Shown piece by piece: positions 17,278 to 26,077 of a stretch of DNA of 43,430 nt (its first letter is position 1; each line of letters opens with the position of its first letter). Below the pieces are notes generated by a model. That model saw nothing but the letters and a program-made list of their open reading frames with translations, had not been told where the DNA came from and did no database searches. The position numbers and the translations under genes were made by a program. The stretch covers positions 1-43,430 of the IMG/VR virus record IMGVR_UViG_3300046791_000569, one strand, 5' to 3'. The stretch is from a virus.

Positions 17278-17888
17278 AGGCAACCTTTCAGCGGGCAGTG
17301 CGGCGCGCGCTCGGGCTCGAGGACGATCCCGGCAAGCCACCACGCATCGACCGCCTGGCTCCGTACCGCGCTGAGGTGCAGGCGGCAGCGACCGACGGCT
17401 CGACAGTGGACGTGCAGCCTGCGAGCTCGCGAGTGGACGGCCACAAGGGCGTCAGGCAGCTCGTCGGGATCCCCGGCGCCGTCGTCGTCGTCGAGAAGGG
17501 CGCCGTCGTTCACCTACTATGGGAGGGCGGAGACCCGTCCCAGCCGCGCGCCGTTCCGATGTGGGAGAGCGGGGCGCAGCTGGTGAAGCTTGAGATCAAG
17601 GGCGGCGAGCTCATTCTCACGGCGGGCAGCGACAAGGACATCCAGCTCAACATCAGCGGCAGCGGGAAGATCAAGCTCGGCGGCAGCGCGTCCAAGTCGG
17701 TCCTCGAGTCGATCATCGACGACATCAAGGACCTCGTGTCGACGACGCTGACGACGATACTGCAGGGCGGCACCGCTGGCTCGCCAGTGAAGCAGCAGAT
17801 CGTGCTGGCCGGCAACCTCTCGTCTGCCACGGTCGCGACGACCACCGCCGACGACTACAAGAACGACAAGGTGACGCATGGGGCGTGA
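17262..17888 (+). CDS. baseplate spike protein (gpV/Mu gp45-like)
   Basis: 208 residues from GTG 17262, overlapping the hub gene by 16 bases. Residues ~30-95 look like the OB-fold of gpV-type spikes (YRAEVQAAATDGSTVDVQP, then IPGAVVVVEKGAVVHLLWEGGDP). Residues ~105-150 show the repeated short strands of a trimeric beta-helix (GGELILTAGSDKDIQLNISG, SGKIKLGG). I do not see the HxH iron-binding tip of P2 gpV; the C-terminal ~55 residues are instead helical then beta. The role is membrane puncture. Confidence 0.7.
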   Translation: MGDGLKATFQRAVRRALGLEDDPGKPPRIDRLAPYRAEVQAAATDGSTVDVQPASSRVDGHKGVRQLVGIPGAVVVVEKGAVVHLLWEGGDPSQPRAVPMWESGAQLVKLEIKGGELILTAGSDKDIQLNISGSGKIKLGGSASKSVLESIIDDIKDLVSTTLTTILQGGTAGSPVKQQIVLAGNLSSATVATTTADDYKNDKVTHGA

Positions 17889-18060
17889 TCTCGGCCAGGT
17901 CGGGTACGAGGCCTTCCTTCACGCGCGCGGCAAGAAGGCGACGCCGTGGGCGGAGCTGGCCCCCGACGAACAGAACGCATGGCGCGTCGCTGTCGTCGCT
18001 GGCGTCGAGGCGAAGCTCGGCCGCGACCGCGCCTCACTGGTGAAGCAGAAGGACGCCTGA
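17878..18060 (+). CDS. small tail-region protein
   Basis: 60 residues, overlapping the spike stop by 11 bases. Helical and basic, with YEAFLHARGKKATPWAELAP resembling short proteins in which 'PW..L...EQ..W' is conserved among phages and which often lie in accessory clusters. Function not known. Coupled on both sides (TGATG to the next gene), so it is likely expressed. Confidence 0.5.
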   Translation: MGRDLGQVGYEAFLHARGKKATPWAELAPDEQNAWRVAVVAGVEAKLGRDRASLVKQKDA

Positions 18061-18371
18061 TGGCGATGACGGCGGCGGGCATGGCGCTGGCCATCAAGAC
18101 GGCGATCGCGGCGCTGCCCGTTGGTGACACCTCGATCCCGCCCGTATTCAACATCGGCACCGGGAAGTACGAGGTCGACCCGGCCAACGCCGGAACCGAC
18201 CTCGACCCTGACGCATCGTGGCTGGCCATCGCGACGGGCATCCTCGCCGAGATCCAGGCCAACGGTGCGGCGAAGATAGGTGCTGCCGTCGGCGGGCTAC
18301 AGAAGGACAACACCGGCGGCAACCCCGCAACGCTGGCGCCAGGCACCGACAAGTTCTTGCCGATCGTGTGA
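18060..18371 (+). CDS. small hypothetical baseplate-region protein
   Basis: 103 residues; the ATG shares its A with the previous stop. It starts with an Ala/Met-rich helix (MALAIKTAIAALPVG) and ends in a Gly/Asn/Thr-rich loop. The pattern (two helices around an acidic loop DLDPDASWLAIATGI) is not assigned. Its position between spike and gp25-like wedge suggests a small baseplate part or assembly factor. Confidence 0.5.
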   Translation: MAMTAAGMALAIKTAIAALPVGDTSIPPVFNIGTGKYEVDPANAGTDLDPDASWLAIATGILAEIQANGAAKIGAAVGGLQKDNTGGNPATLAPGTDKFLPIV

Positions 18372-18378
18372 GGTCTCC

Positions 18379-18567
18379 ATGAACAAGCCGCTGACCGTCG
18401 ACGAGGCCGCACGCATCGACGGGATGGGCGCCGTGTCGCCGCACTCCTGGGCCGCCACCATCACGGCGCAGCGCCAGGGCGCCGTCGTCATCCTCGATCG
18501 CCACGCCGTACTCGCCCAGCAGGCCGCAGCGGCGAAGCACGCGCGGCGCGCCAAGCGAGGCCGGTAG
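18379..18567 (+). CDS. small basic hypothetical protein
   Basis: 62 residues, with AGGT seven bases before the ATG and a one-base gap to the next gene. The N half (LTVDEAARIDGMGAVSPHSWAA, read in two parts) recalls a helix-turn-helix-like start; the C half is Ala/Lys/Arg-rich (AAAKHARRAKRGR). It could bind nucleic acid or be a spurious short frame. Tight packing with both neighbours favours a real gene. Confidence 0.42.
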   Translation: MNKPLTVDEAARIDGMGAVSPHSWAATITAQRQGAVVILDRHAVLAQQAAAAKHARRAKRGR

Positions 18568-18568
18568 C

Positions 18569-18958
18569 ATGGACACCGGCGTCGACGTCGCAGCGCTCGA
18601 CGACCTGCCCGATCCCGAGGTGCTCGTCTCGGGCGCGCTCAACCGGGCCTACGCGCTCGCGCGGCGGCTGCTCAATCCGACGGGCTGCCTTGAGGAGATC
18701 GGCGACTTCGAGGCCTACGACTCGATCGACGTCCGCGAGTGGCTCGGCGATCGCCCGAACGCGACCACCCTGCGCTCCCGCGAGACGCAGGCGGCGCAGG
18801 TGCTCGGCGCCGATCCGACCGTCACCTCGGTCGACGTGACGGTCACCTACCTCGCCGGCGCAGTTCGGATCGCCGTAGAAGCCGAGGGGCAGGACGGACC
18901 GACCGCCTTCGTGCTGACCGTCGACAAGGTCACCGCGTCGCTGCTGATGGGGAGCTGA
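18569..18958 (+). CDS. baseplate wedge protein (Mu gp46 / gp25-like)
   Basis: 129 residues. DFEAYDSIDVREWLGDRPN near 46-64 followed by a helix rich in ETQAAQVLGADP, then paired beta strands (VTSVDVTVTYLAGAVRIAVEA). This is the organisation of the GPW/gp25 wedge family and Mu gp46. It sits directly before the baseplate J gene as expected and overlaps it as TGATG. Confidence 0.72.
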   Translation: MDTGVDVAALDDLPDPEVLVSGALNRAYALARRLLNPTGCLEEIGDFEAYDSIDVREWLGDRPNATTLRSRETQAAQVLGADPTVTSVDVTVTYLAGAVRIAVEAEGQDGPTAFVLTVDKVTASLLMGS

Positions 18959-20499
18959 TGGCCACTCCGACCTTCGACGAGATCCTCGCCCTGCCGACGC
19001 AGGCCGAGCTGATGCAGCAGGACGTGCTGCCCGAGCTCGTCCGCCAGCGCGTGCGGGTGACCGACTGGATCGTGGGCGGCATCTACCGCGCCGCCGTCTT
19101 CGCCATCTCCAAACTGGGCGTCGACGTGCGGGGGATGATCGCCGCCTTCACTGCCGCCAACTTCGAGGACTGGGCCTTCGGCTTCGTCGAGGCACCGAAC
19201 GGGATTGACGTCACGCCCTGGTGCACCCTCGTCGCCAAGCAGCGCTACTCCGTCGACCGAATTGCGGCGACCTACACACGCCGGCAGATCCTCTTCACCA
19301 ACAGCACCGCGCGCCAGTACTCATCGCTGAATTCGGGCGACATCATCATTTCGTTCCCGTCGGGAAATCGGTACGTGCTCGACGAGGACGGCGTCACGAT
19401 CCCGGCGAACGACGAGATCAGCCTGACCTTCCGCTCGGAGTTCGCCACCGACTCGACCCTCGGTCGCGTCTACGGCAACGACCCGTCCGACGCGACGATC
19501 GGCATGGTCACAGCCAACCTTCCCGGCGTGGAGGCGACCAACCCGTCGTCCGACTTCAGCGACGTCACCCAGATCGGTCCCGGTTTCGGCGTAGTCACCC
19601 CGACCGGCGTGCCGAACGGCGACTACACGATCGCCATCCGCATCCTGGCGACGGGCCAGGCCGGCGCCGCGTCGTGGGCCTACTCGATCAATGGCGGCGC
19701 CTTCTCGTCGCCCACGACGGCGGCGTCGGTCGTCGACGCGGGCAGCACCGGGATCACCATCACCCTGACCAACGGCGACGCGCCCGCCAGCGCCTTCATC
19801 CAGGGCAGCGGCTACTACTTCCAGGCGCCCGGATCCGACATCATCGAGGTCGGCCGCGACATCGAGACGCCCCAGGCGCTCGGCACCCGCTGCCGCGGGC
19901 TCTATCCGTCGCTGGCCTTCCCGCAGGATCCGGCGACGGGCAACTGGATCCCGATCTCGCCGACGATCAGCGGCTACGTCGCGCTCGCCCTCTCGGCGAG
20001 CAGGCAGGTGGTGATCGCCTTCGTCCAGACCGACGGGACGATCAACAACAAGCTGCTGATCTACATCGCCGGCCAGGGGGCGCCCCTCCCGATCGGCGTC
20101 GTCGCCACGGTGCAGGCCTTCTTCGACGTCTGGTCGATGCTGACCGATCTTCCCGTCGTCGCCACGCCGGCCTCACGGACTATCACGCTCGCCGCCGCCA
20201 CCGTCTACGTCAAGTCGTCGATGCGCGCGGTGACGCAGTCGGCGATGCAGATTCGACTGCAGAAGTACTTCGCAGGTCTCGACACCAATTCCGTACTGAC
20301 CATCAACGGTCGCGTCGACCACGCCTACGTCGCCAGCCTCATCCGCACCACGCCAGGCGTGACCCGGTTCGACGACACGGCCCTGACCATCAACGGCGCC
20401 GCCGCCGATCTAGTGCTGCCCGTCACCTCCGGCGCGTTCGAGCAGGCCTACTGGACACAGGACGTTGCCACCGACTTCAGCTGGGTCGCGACGTCATGA
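18958..20499 (+). CDS. baseplate J-like protein (Mu gp47-like)
   Basis: 513 residues. The N terminus (FDEILALPTQAEL, then an alpha-helical leader) and the C-terminal end (VASLIRTTPGVTRFDD, INGAAADLVLPVTSGAF) fit the baseplate J/gp47 family, which ends in a 'pGV..v....... i.gp.' pattern. A central region (~200-290) looks like an inserted beta domain (TPTGVPNGDYTIAIRI). It forms the wedge ring that triggers sheath contraction. Start overlaps the previous stop as TGATG, stop overlaps the next start as ATGA. Confidence 0.8.
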   Translation: MATPTFDEILALPTQAELMQQDVLPELVRQRVRVTDWIVGGIYRAAVFAISKLGVDVRGMIAAFTAANFEDWAFGFVEAPNGIDVTPWCTLVAKQRYSVDRIAATYTRRQILFTNSTARQYSSLNSGDIIISFPSGNRYVLDEDGVTIPANDEISLTFRSEFATDSTLGRVYGNDPSDATIGMVTANLPGVEATNPSSDFSDVTQIGPGFGVVTPTGVPNGDYTIAIRILATGQAGAASWAYSINGGAFSSPTTAASVVDAGSTGITITLTNGDAPASAFIQGSGYYFQAPGSDIIEVGRDIETPQALGTRCRGLYPSLAFPQDPATGNWIPISPTISGYVALALSASRQVVIAFVQTDGTINNKLLIYIAGQGAPLPIGVVATVQAFFDVWSMLTDLPVVATPASRTITLAAATVYVKSSMRAVTQSAMQIRLQKYFAGLDTNSVLTINGRVDHAYVASLIRTTPGVTRFDDTALTINGAAADLVLPVTSGAFEQAYWTQDVATDFSWVATS

Positions 20500-21524
20500 G
20501 CGGCGAGTTCGAGCGGTGGGCCAAAGGACTGCGGCTCGGGTTCCTCGGCGAGGTCGGCAAGCGCATCATGGGCGGCCTGGCCGCGTCGTTCGGCGACCGC
20601 GCACGCGAGCTCGCGCTGCAGGGCGTGCTCGAGCACATGCCCGAGTTCGCCAGCGCCGAGGCCAACGCGCTCACCGCGAGCGAGCGGCAGATCGAAGCCG
20701 GAGCGACCGAGACCAACGAGCACCTGGCGCAGCGGCTCATCGACGCGATCCCGACGCACCGGCTGGCGGCGACGGCGCTGGGCTTCCTGCTGGCGCTCGA
20801 GGGTGTCGGCTACGACTACGACAACGGGCGGCCGGTGCTGGTGCAGCAGAACGGGCGCGCGTTCTTCTTGGTGCCAGCGGCGACGGCGCTGCCAGATTAC
20901 ACGGTCAGCAGGGACGTGCCCAACCGGGACGACGTGAAGATGTTCATCACGACGCTCGGCGCCAACCCCTTCGTGCACGGCGACTTCGCCGGCTCGCCGC
21001 TGACCGCCACCGCGCCGATCGGCTCGACCAGCGTCTTCGTCACCGACACCACTCCCTTCCGCGTCGGCGGCTACCTGGCGCTCGACGTCGGTACACCGTT
21101 CCTGATCCTGACGATCAACACCGGGACAGGCGAGATCGAGCTCGACACTGGCGGCACGGCGGTCGGACACCCCGCCGGCAACAACGCCATAGCCTGTGAC
21201 TCCGACGGGATCCCGTTTTACCCCTGGCTCCTCTTCGACCTTGACGACGACTTCTGTTCGCGATTCTCGCTCATCTTCTCGACGGTGCCGTCGAGCTGGA
21301 CCGACGTGCAGGACCCACCAACGGAGTTGACGGCGCCGACGTCGGCCGAGGTCAATCAGATCCGCCGCCTCGGCAACCGGTGGCGGGGCGGCAAGGCCAC
21401 GTTCGTGTCGATCGTCGTGCCGCTCATCGGCGAGCTCTGGGATTGGCCGGTCGGTATCTGGGACGACGGCGGCCTCTGGGACGACGACGCAACGGGCGTC
21501 ACTTGGACCACGACGGAGACCTGA
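20496..21524 (+). CDS. tail protein I / Mu gp48-like baseplate protein
   Basis: 342 residues. Follows baseplate J with an ATGA overlap, the standard place of gpI/gp48. The N half is helical; the middle holds an inserted beta domain (APIGSTSVFVTDTTPFRVGGY near 170-190). The end carries EVNQIRRLGNRWRGGKATF and a Trp/Gly/Asp tail (GIWDDGGLWDDDATG), resembling the repeated 'W..g..W.dg' ends of gp48-type proteins that contact the fiber. It links baseplate to fibers. Confidence 0.65.
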   Translation: MSGEFERWAKGLRLGFLGEVGKRIMGGLAASFGDRARELALQGVLEHMPEFASAEANALTASERQIEAGATETNEHLAQRLIDAIPTHRLAATALGFLLALEGVGYDYDNGRPVLVQQNGRAFFLVPAATALPDYTVSRDVPNRDDVKMFITTLGANPFVHGDFAGSPLTATAPIGSTSVFVTDTTPFRVGGYLALDVGTPFLILTINTGTGEIELDTGGTAVGHPAGNNAIACDSDGIPFYPWLLFDLDDDFCSRFSLIFSTVPSSWTDVQDPPTELTAPTSAEVNQIRRLGNRWRGGKATFVSIVVPLIGELWDWPVGIWDDGGLWDDDATGVTWTTTET

Positions 21525-21525
21525 C

Positions 21526-22458
21526 ATGAGCAGCACTTACACGGGCGACCGGACAGCGACGCAGGCGCCGAGCCCCGCACCAGGGGCCGACGTCAGTCCG
21601 AAGCTCGTCCTTCCCGCCGGCCTGGATTTCCGCAACGCCGCCAGCGTCGAGCAGGCATTCAAGACGACGGCCGATTACATCGACTGGCTGACCCACACCG
21701 CCGAGATGCGCGACTACGCGCCGGGCATGCGCTTCCGCGAGAACTGGCTCGGCTTCGCCAACATCGCCGGACCCATCCAACCCAACGGCATGGCGACCAA
21801 CTGGCGCTCGGTGTCGACGGCGAGCACGGCCGGCGGCGTCAAGAGCGGCCTCGTAGGGAACGACTCGCAGTCGCCGTGCATGCTCATCCTGCCGGGCACG
21901 CAGAGCGGCGACAATGTGTGGCTGGTCACCGCCACCGTCAACGGCGCCGGGCCCGCAGTACTCGCTGACACCGGCGGACTCTTCAGGGCCGGTGGCAGCG
22001 GTACCGGTTGCCGTGCCCGGGTGCAGTGGGCGGGCGCTCTTGAGGACGCTGTCGGCAACACCACGACGTTTCTGATGGGATGCAGCGATGTGGCCGAGAC
22101 GGATCGCGCCTTCAAGAACAACGACGCCACCGGGAAGTTCGCAGGCTTTCAGAAGCAAAGCGCGCAGACCAAATGGAACTGCGTGACCGCTGGTGGTGGC
22201 GCGGCGACGACAACCAGCGCCGTTGGGCCCGTCGTCGCCGATGGCGTGCGGAATTTGTTCGCCATTGAGATCGACACGACGATCGGAACGCCGGAAGTTC
22301 GTTTCTATATCGACGACGTGCTTGTCGCGACACACACCGCCAATCTACCGGGAGTGGGCCAACGCCTCGCCTTCGGCGGCATTCGGACCTCGACGGCGGC
22401 GCAGACCTACCTGCGAGTGTTCCCGGTCTACGCCTACGCCGACGTCGTGGACGTCTAG
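21526..22458 (+). CDS. putative tail fiber with lectin-like domain
   Basis: 310 residues, one base after the gp48-like gene. A short N-terminal linker (to ~60) leads to a beta-sandwich-like region. The final ~90 residues, with RNLFAIEIDTTIGTPEVRFYIDDVL and GVGQRLAFGGIRT, follow the concanavalin/LamG-like pattern of many phage tail proteins. The likely function is receptor contact or decoration. Its stop codon shares CTAG with the leftward lipoprotein gene. Confidence 0.6.
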   Translation: MSSTYTGDRTATQAPSPAPGADVSPKLVLPAGLDFRNAASVEQAFKTTADYIDWLTHTAEMRDYAPGMRFRENWLGFANIAGPIQPNGMATNWRSVSTASTAGGVKSGLVGNDSQSPCMLILPGTQSGDNVWLVTATVNGAGPAVLADTGGLFRAGGSGTGCRARVQWAGALEDAVGNTTTFLMGCSDVAETDRAFKNNDATGKFAGFQKQSAQTKWNCVTAGGGAATTTSAVGPVVADGVRNLFAIEIDTTIGTPEVRFYIDDVLVATHTANLPGVGQRLAFGGIRTSTAAQTYLRVFPVYAYADVVDV

Positions 22459-22874
22459 AGCGTCACGCACTTCTTCGTCGCCGGGTCGCACCAGGCGATG
22501 GCCTGACTGAACGTCAGGCAGCACGGAATGCCAGTCGTGCAAAAGCCGCCGAGTTCCATGCAGCAAACGTGCTGTGGCTTCCCACTTGCCGTCGCGCAGT
22601 GCAGCCCCTGGTTGGTGCCGTTGACGTTGCCGCAGCAGTCGGCGTTGGCGGCGCACTCGGTTTTCGGCAGAAGGCACATCCACAGGTCGGGCGTCGACGC
22701 GACCGTGAGGTCGGGCGCCGGCGACACATAGCCAGTGAAGTCACGGGGCGATGGTTTCAGATCGAGCGACGGCTTCAGGTCGGGCAGCTCCGATGTCTCC
22801 GCGAGGTCGCTGACCAGGTAGATCTCGCCACCGCCGCACCCGCCCAGCACTAGCAACACAAGCAGCTCACGCAT
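22455..22874 (-). CDS. Cys-rich lipoprotein (moron candidate)
   Basis: 139 residues, opposite to all neighbours. A short signal peptide ends in the lipobox LGGC (Cys13). Then comes an Asp/Leu/Pro-rich spacer (LPDLKPSLDLKPSP, PAPDLTVASTPDL). Then comes a compact Cys-rich domain of about 12 Cys (CAANADCCGN, HVCCMELGGFC, IPCCLTF), probably disulfide-linked outside the cytoplasm. Spacers and domains like this are common in Myxococcota lipoproteins. An extended -10 lies just ahead. I infer expression from the prophage and a surface role such as superinfection exclusion; the family function is unknown. Confidence 0.75.
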   Translation of the reverse strand: MRELLVLLVLGGCGGGEIYLVSDLAETSELPDLKPSLDLKPSPRDFTGYVSPAPDLTVASTPDLWMCLLPKTECAANADCCGNVNGTNQGLHCATASGKPQHVCCMELGGFCTTGIPCCLTFSQAIAWCDPATKKCVTL

Positions 22875-22880
22875 TCCACG

Positions 22881-22889
22881 ATTCTAGCA
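22881..22889 (-). promoter_or_regulatory. extended -10 promoter for lipoprotein gene
   Basis: Read leftward: TGC TAGAAT, an extended -10 with 5/6 match, and no good -35. Transcription would begin about seven bases on, at or next to the ATG at 22874, so the mRNA could be leaderless. This gives the gene an origin of transcription separate from the rightward late operon. Confidence 0.45.
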
Positions 22890-22890
22890 C

Positions 22891-22907
22891 CGCTCGCCCA
22901 ACGAGCG
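22891..22907. terminator. short stem-loop between divergent genes
   Basis: CGCTCG / CGAGCG with loop CCCAA in the 43-base gap between the leftward lipoprotein and the next rightward gene. There is no U tract on either side, so a classical terminator is doubtful. It overlaps where the lipoprotein promoter -35 would lie and could be an operator or an mRNA 5' structure. Confidence 0.3.
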
Positions 22908-22917
22908 AGGAGCCCTC

Positions 22918-23340
22918 ATGCGCGGCATCCCCTTCGACCTGCCCGGCGCCCTGGCGCTTGGCGCGGGCGACCTCGACACCACGTTCGTCGGCGGCACCGC
23001 CTACGCCCTCTCCGGTACCGCCGAGCTGCACGCCGCGCTCACCAGCACCTTCGACGCGGCCAGCGCCTCGACGAGTATCGGCTACCGCTTCGAGGTCTGC
23101 GACGGCGATCCCGACGACGAGGACGATTGGACGCCCATCGTCGGGCGGGACGCGTCGACGGGCGAGGCCTACGACCCCGACACCGGGCTCGTCTTCGCGA
23201 CGGTCGCCGGCACCACGGTCAAGGGCCGCATGATCACCACGTCGCACGGCGGCGCCAAGTTCGTGCGCGTCGCGGCGCTGCGGGTGGGCGTCACCAGCGG
23301 CGACGACGCGGCGAGCTCGAGCTTGCGGGTGATCCCGTGA
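22918..23340 (+). CDS. hypothetical virion-associated protein
   Basis: 140 residues with GAGGAG eight bases before the ATG. Beta-rich throughout (STSIGYRFEVCDGDPDDED, FATVAGTTVKGRMI, KFVRVAALRVGVT), like the small Ig/jelly-roll-like proteins near phage fibers. The acidic loop near 60-70 may bind a cation. Its GTGA overlap with the next gene ties it to the adhesion genes. No family recognised. Confidence 0.55.
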   Translation: MRGIPFDLPGALALGAGDLDTTFVGGTAYALSGTAELHAALTSTFDAASASTSIGYRFEVCDGDPDDEDDWTPIVGRDASTGEAYDPDTGLVFATVAGTTVKGRMITTSHGGAKFVRVAALRVGVTSGDDAASSSLRVIP

Positions 23341-24140
23341 AGCGCATTCTCCTCGGCCTGCTTGTCGGCCTCGCCGTCGCCGGCGCCACCGTCCACGCCG
23401 CCGACCAGGTGGCGTTCTATCAACACATCACTTCGCTCGGCTCGGCCCCGCGCGCCCGCGGGACGCTCCACTTCATCGGCGCCACCGTGGCAGACGACTC
23501 GACCAACAAGCGCACCACGGTCACCATCGACGCGCCCAGCACGGCGACGGTGACGGGGCTGACGACGGCGCTCGCGCTCAAGGCGTCGACGGCTCAGCTG
23601 GCGAAGCCGTGGTGGTCGCCGATCGATGCAGTGCGCTCGGGGCGTGTCGCGATCACGATGGGCAGCGGCGCACTCACCGTCGGGAGCAAGGTCAACTTCA
23701 CGCAGGCCGGTAGCGTCACGGGGATTCGTTTCTGGTGGGGCGACGCGACGGCCACGGTGGTGACGTGCCGCATCTACAAGGCGAGCGACGGGTCGCAGAT
23801 CAAGACCGTCGACGTGACCGTCCCCACCAGCAGCGTCGGGACATACACCGGCACCTTCGCGACGCCGCTGACGATCGACGACACCAATCTCGACCTGGCC
23901 TACTTCGTGACCGTCTACGACGGCCACAAGTATCCCTACGTCGCTGCAGGAGACTGGGGCACGTCGCCCATCCTGCCTCTTCCGGGGACGCCAGGTGGCG
24001 GCGGCGCGCCGACGAAATTCTATGCGGCACCGTGGGAGTTCGTGCAGCTGACCGATCTCTTCACGTCGGGCAACGTCGGCACCGGCACGGCCGAGAGCAA
24101 CACGCTCATCGTCGCCGCCGAGCCGGTGTTCGTGTACTGA
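23337..24140 (+). CDS. signal-peptide-bearing DUF4082-like protein
   Basis: 267 residues from GTG 23337 (GTGA overlap). It begins with a textbook Sec signal: KR, a hydrophobic core LLGLLVGLAVAGAT and a VHA-A cleavage site near residue 22. Residues ~95-215 resemble a DUF4082-type beta-sandwich (GSVTGIRFWWGD, then SSVGTYTGTFATPLTIDD, then NLDLAYFVTVYDG). Virion proteins made in the cytoplasm rarely carry a secretion signal, so it may be exported to the host surface or periplasm. A Gly/Pro loop follows. The stop overlaps the next start as TGATG. Confidence 0.6.
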   Translation: MKRILLGLLVGLAVAGATVHAADQVAFYQHITSLGSAPRARGTLHFIGATVADDSTNKRTTVTIDAPSTATVTGLTTALALKASTAQLAKPWWSPIDAVRSGRVAITMGSGALTVGSKVNFTQAGSVTGIRFWWGDATATVVTCRIYKASDGSQIKTVDVTVPTSSVGTYTGTFATPLTIDDTNLDLAYFVTVYDGHKYPYVAAGDWGTSPILPLPGTPGGGGAPTKFYAAPWEFVQLTDLFTSGNVGTGTAESNTLIVAAEPVFVY

Positions 24141-26077
24141 TGGCCACCCTGCGCCTCACCTGCATCCTCGACAACGGCACGCTGTCGACGGAGCAGGCCA
24201 CGCCGCCGCTGCGCCTGGTCAAAGGCGAGGACGCCGAGGTGGTCATCACCGTCCTCGACAACGACCGCACGGCGCACGACCTCGCCGGCGACACGATCGT
24301 GTTCGCATTCCGCGAGAGGTCGGCGGCGACGGGCGTGCAGCGCGAGGCCACGCCCAACTCACCATCGACGTTGGGTATCACCCGCGTCACGCTCGTCCCC
24401 GGTGACACCAACGGGATCGCGGTCAAGGCAGGCGAGTACGTCTTCGATGTCTGGCTCTGTGACGACGATGGGCTGTGGTCGCAGATCTACCCACTGACCC
24501 AGCTGACCATCGCGGACGCTGCCTACGTCTCGGGCAGCGACGTCACCAACCCAACGCCCAGCGTACCGCTCGCGCAGGGTCCGCAGGGCGAGCAGGGCAT
24601 CCAGGGCGAGCCCGGCGCAGATGGCGTCGACGGAACGAACGGCAGCAATGGAACCAACGGCACGAACGGAGCCGACGGCGCCGGCGTCACCTCCAGCGGC
24701 TTCGCGCTCCCCTCGGCGAGCGCGACCGTTCGCACCATCTACGCCAACACCGCCGGCAACGACTCGACGGGGAACGGCACGATCGGCAACCCGTACCGCA
24801 CGCCCGAAAAGGCGCTGGCCGCCGCGCTGATCTTCTCGCGCCTCTACCGCACCGTCGTTGACCTGACCGACCTCGGCACCCACGACGTCACCAACCTCTA
24901 TCAGTTGCCGACGTTCGACGGCGACTTCGACGTGCGCAAAGTGGACGGCGCCTCGTCGTGGCGTGACTACTTCGTCGGCGGGCTGTCGATCGTGGCGACG
25001 CCGACGACGGAACGCACCTTCACGTCGGGTGAGATCTCGTCGCAGGTCGGCGCGGCCACCACCGGCATCACCACGATCACGCACACCCAGCCGGGCATCG
25101 TCGCTGATTCCCTCGTCGGAAAGCTCTGCTGGGGCGCCGCAGCGAGCAACGGCCTCGTGCCCATGCTCGGCGCCATCACCGCCAACGACGAGACGACCTT
25201 CGAGATCTCCTGGTCCTCGACGGGCAACGGCGCCATGACCTACCCGATCAAGATCGGCGTGCCGTCGGCGAACCTGCGCAACGTCCTCGGCAATCCGGTC
25301 TTCGCGCTCGGGCCGCAGCGCTGCGGGATCGTGTTCGCCGGGATCGACTTCACGACCTACTCGCCGACCTACGCCGCGATCGGCTCGATCTCCTGGTCAC
25401 CGACGCAGCCGCCCTCGGAAACCGTCTACATGGTGGGCTGCCGTCACACCGGAGTGAACCTGTCCAACATGCGGACGTTCGCCGAGTACGGCTGCGTCGT
25501 CACCGCCGGTGTGCATATCACGCTCGCGATCGACAAGTCGATCCACGGGCAGAGCTCCTACTCGGCGCTCACGTCGTTCGGCTACAACGAGGCGACTGGC
25601 AAGCAGGGCGCGGGTGTCTGGCGCAACTGCGTAATCGACACCTGCGCGCCGCACGGCAGCTGGACGAAGGGACGGCAGGGGCTCTCGATGGGCGCTCTGT
25701 TCCTCGATCGCTGCGCCTTCCGCTCATCGGGCAGCGTCGAGACGGCGATCTTCATCTACGCCAGCCAGGGCGACGTCACGAACTGCACGATCGACGACAG
25801 CCCCGGCAGCGCGCTCAACGTGCAGGGCTTCGGGCGCGCGGTGGTGCAGCACGTCCACGGGAGCGCCAACGGCGGGCCGATCGTGGCGCGCTTCCACGGT
25901 CAGATCAACGTCGTGGACTCGAGCGTCGACGTCGCAGGAACCGGTGGCAACGACCTGCAGGTGGGCCTGCACGGGACGCCGATCTCATGGGCGACGTTCC
26001 GCGCGCTCAACCCGCAGGTCAAGAACGACTTCGGCTCGAGCGGCGACGGCTCGGTCATCTTCGAGGAGACGCCATGA
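24140..26077 (+). CDS. tailspike/adhesin with collagen-like stem and beta-helix
   Basis: 645 residues. Residues 1-140 look like a virion-binding beta domain (similar domains precede collagen stems in phages). Residues 147-182 are 12 Gly-X-Y triplets ([13 protein letters not shown], then [10 protein letters not shown]), a triple-helical trimeric stem. Residues ~195-610 fit a right-handed parallel beta-helix of the pectate-lyase kind, with [15 protein letters not shown] after it and repeated short strands ([18 protein letters not shown]). Likely the host-recognition or depolymerising spike. I cannot point to catalytic residues. Confidence 0.72.
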   Translation: MATLRLTCILDNGTLSTEQATPPLRLVKGEDAEVVITVLDNDRTAHDLAGDTIVFAFRERSAATGVQREATPNSPSTLGITRVTLVPGDTNGIAVKAGEYVFDVWLCDDDGLWSQIYPLTQLTIADAAYVSGSDVTNPTPSVPLAQGPQGEQGIQGEPGADGVDGTNGSNGTNGTNGADGAGVTSSGFALPSASATVRTIYANTAGNDSTGNGTIGNPYRTPEKALAAALIFSRLYRTVVDLTDLGTHDVTNLYQLPTFDGDFDVRKVDGASSWRDYFVGGLSIVATPTTERTFTSGEISSQVGAATTGITTITHTQPGIVADSLVGKLCWGAAASNGLVPMLGAITANDETTFEISWSSTGNGAMTYPIKIGVPSANLRNVLGNPVFALGPQRCGIVFAGIDFTTYSPTYAAIGSISWSPTQPPSETVYMVGCRHTGVNLSNMRTFAEYGCVVTAGVHITLAIDKSIHGQSSYSALTSFGYNEATGKQGAGVWRNCVIDTCAPHGSWTKGRQGLSMGALFLDRCAFRSSGSVETAIFIYASQGDVTNCTIDDSPGSALNVQGFGRAVVQHVHGSANGGPIVARFHGQINVVDSSVDVAGTGGNDLQVGLHGTPISWATFRALNPQVKNDFGSSGDGSVIFEETP

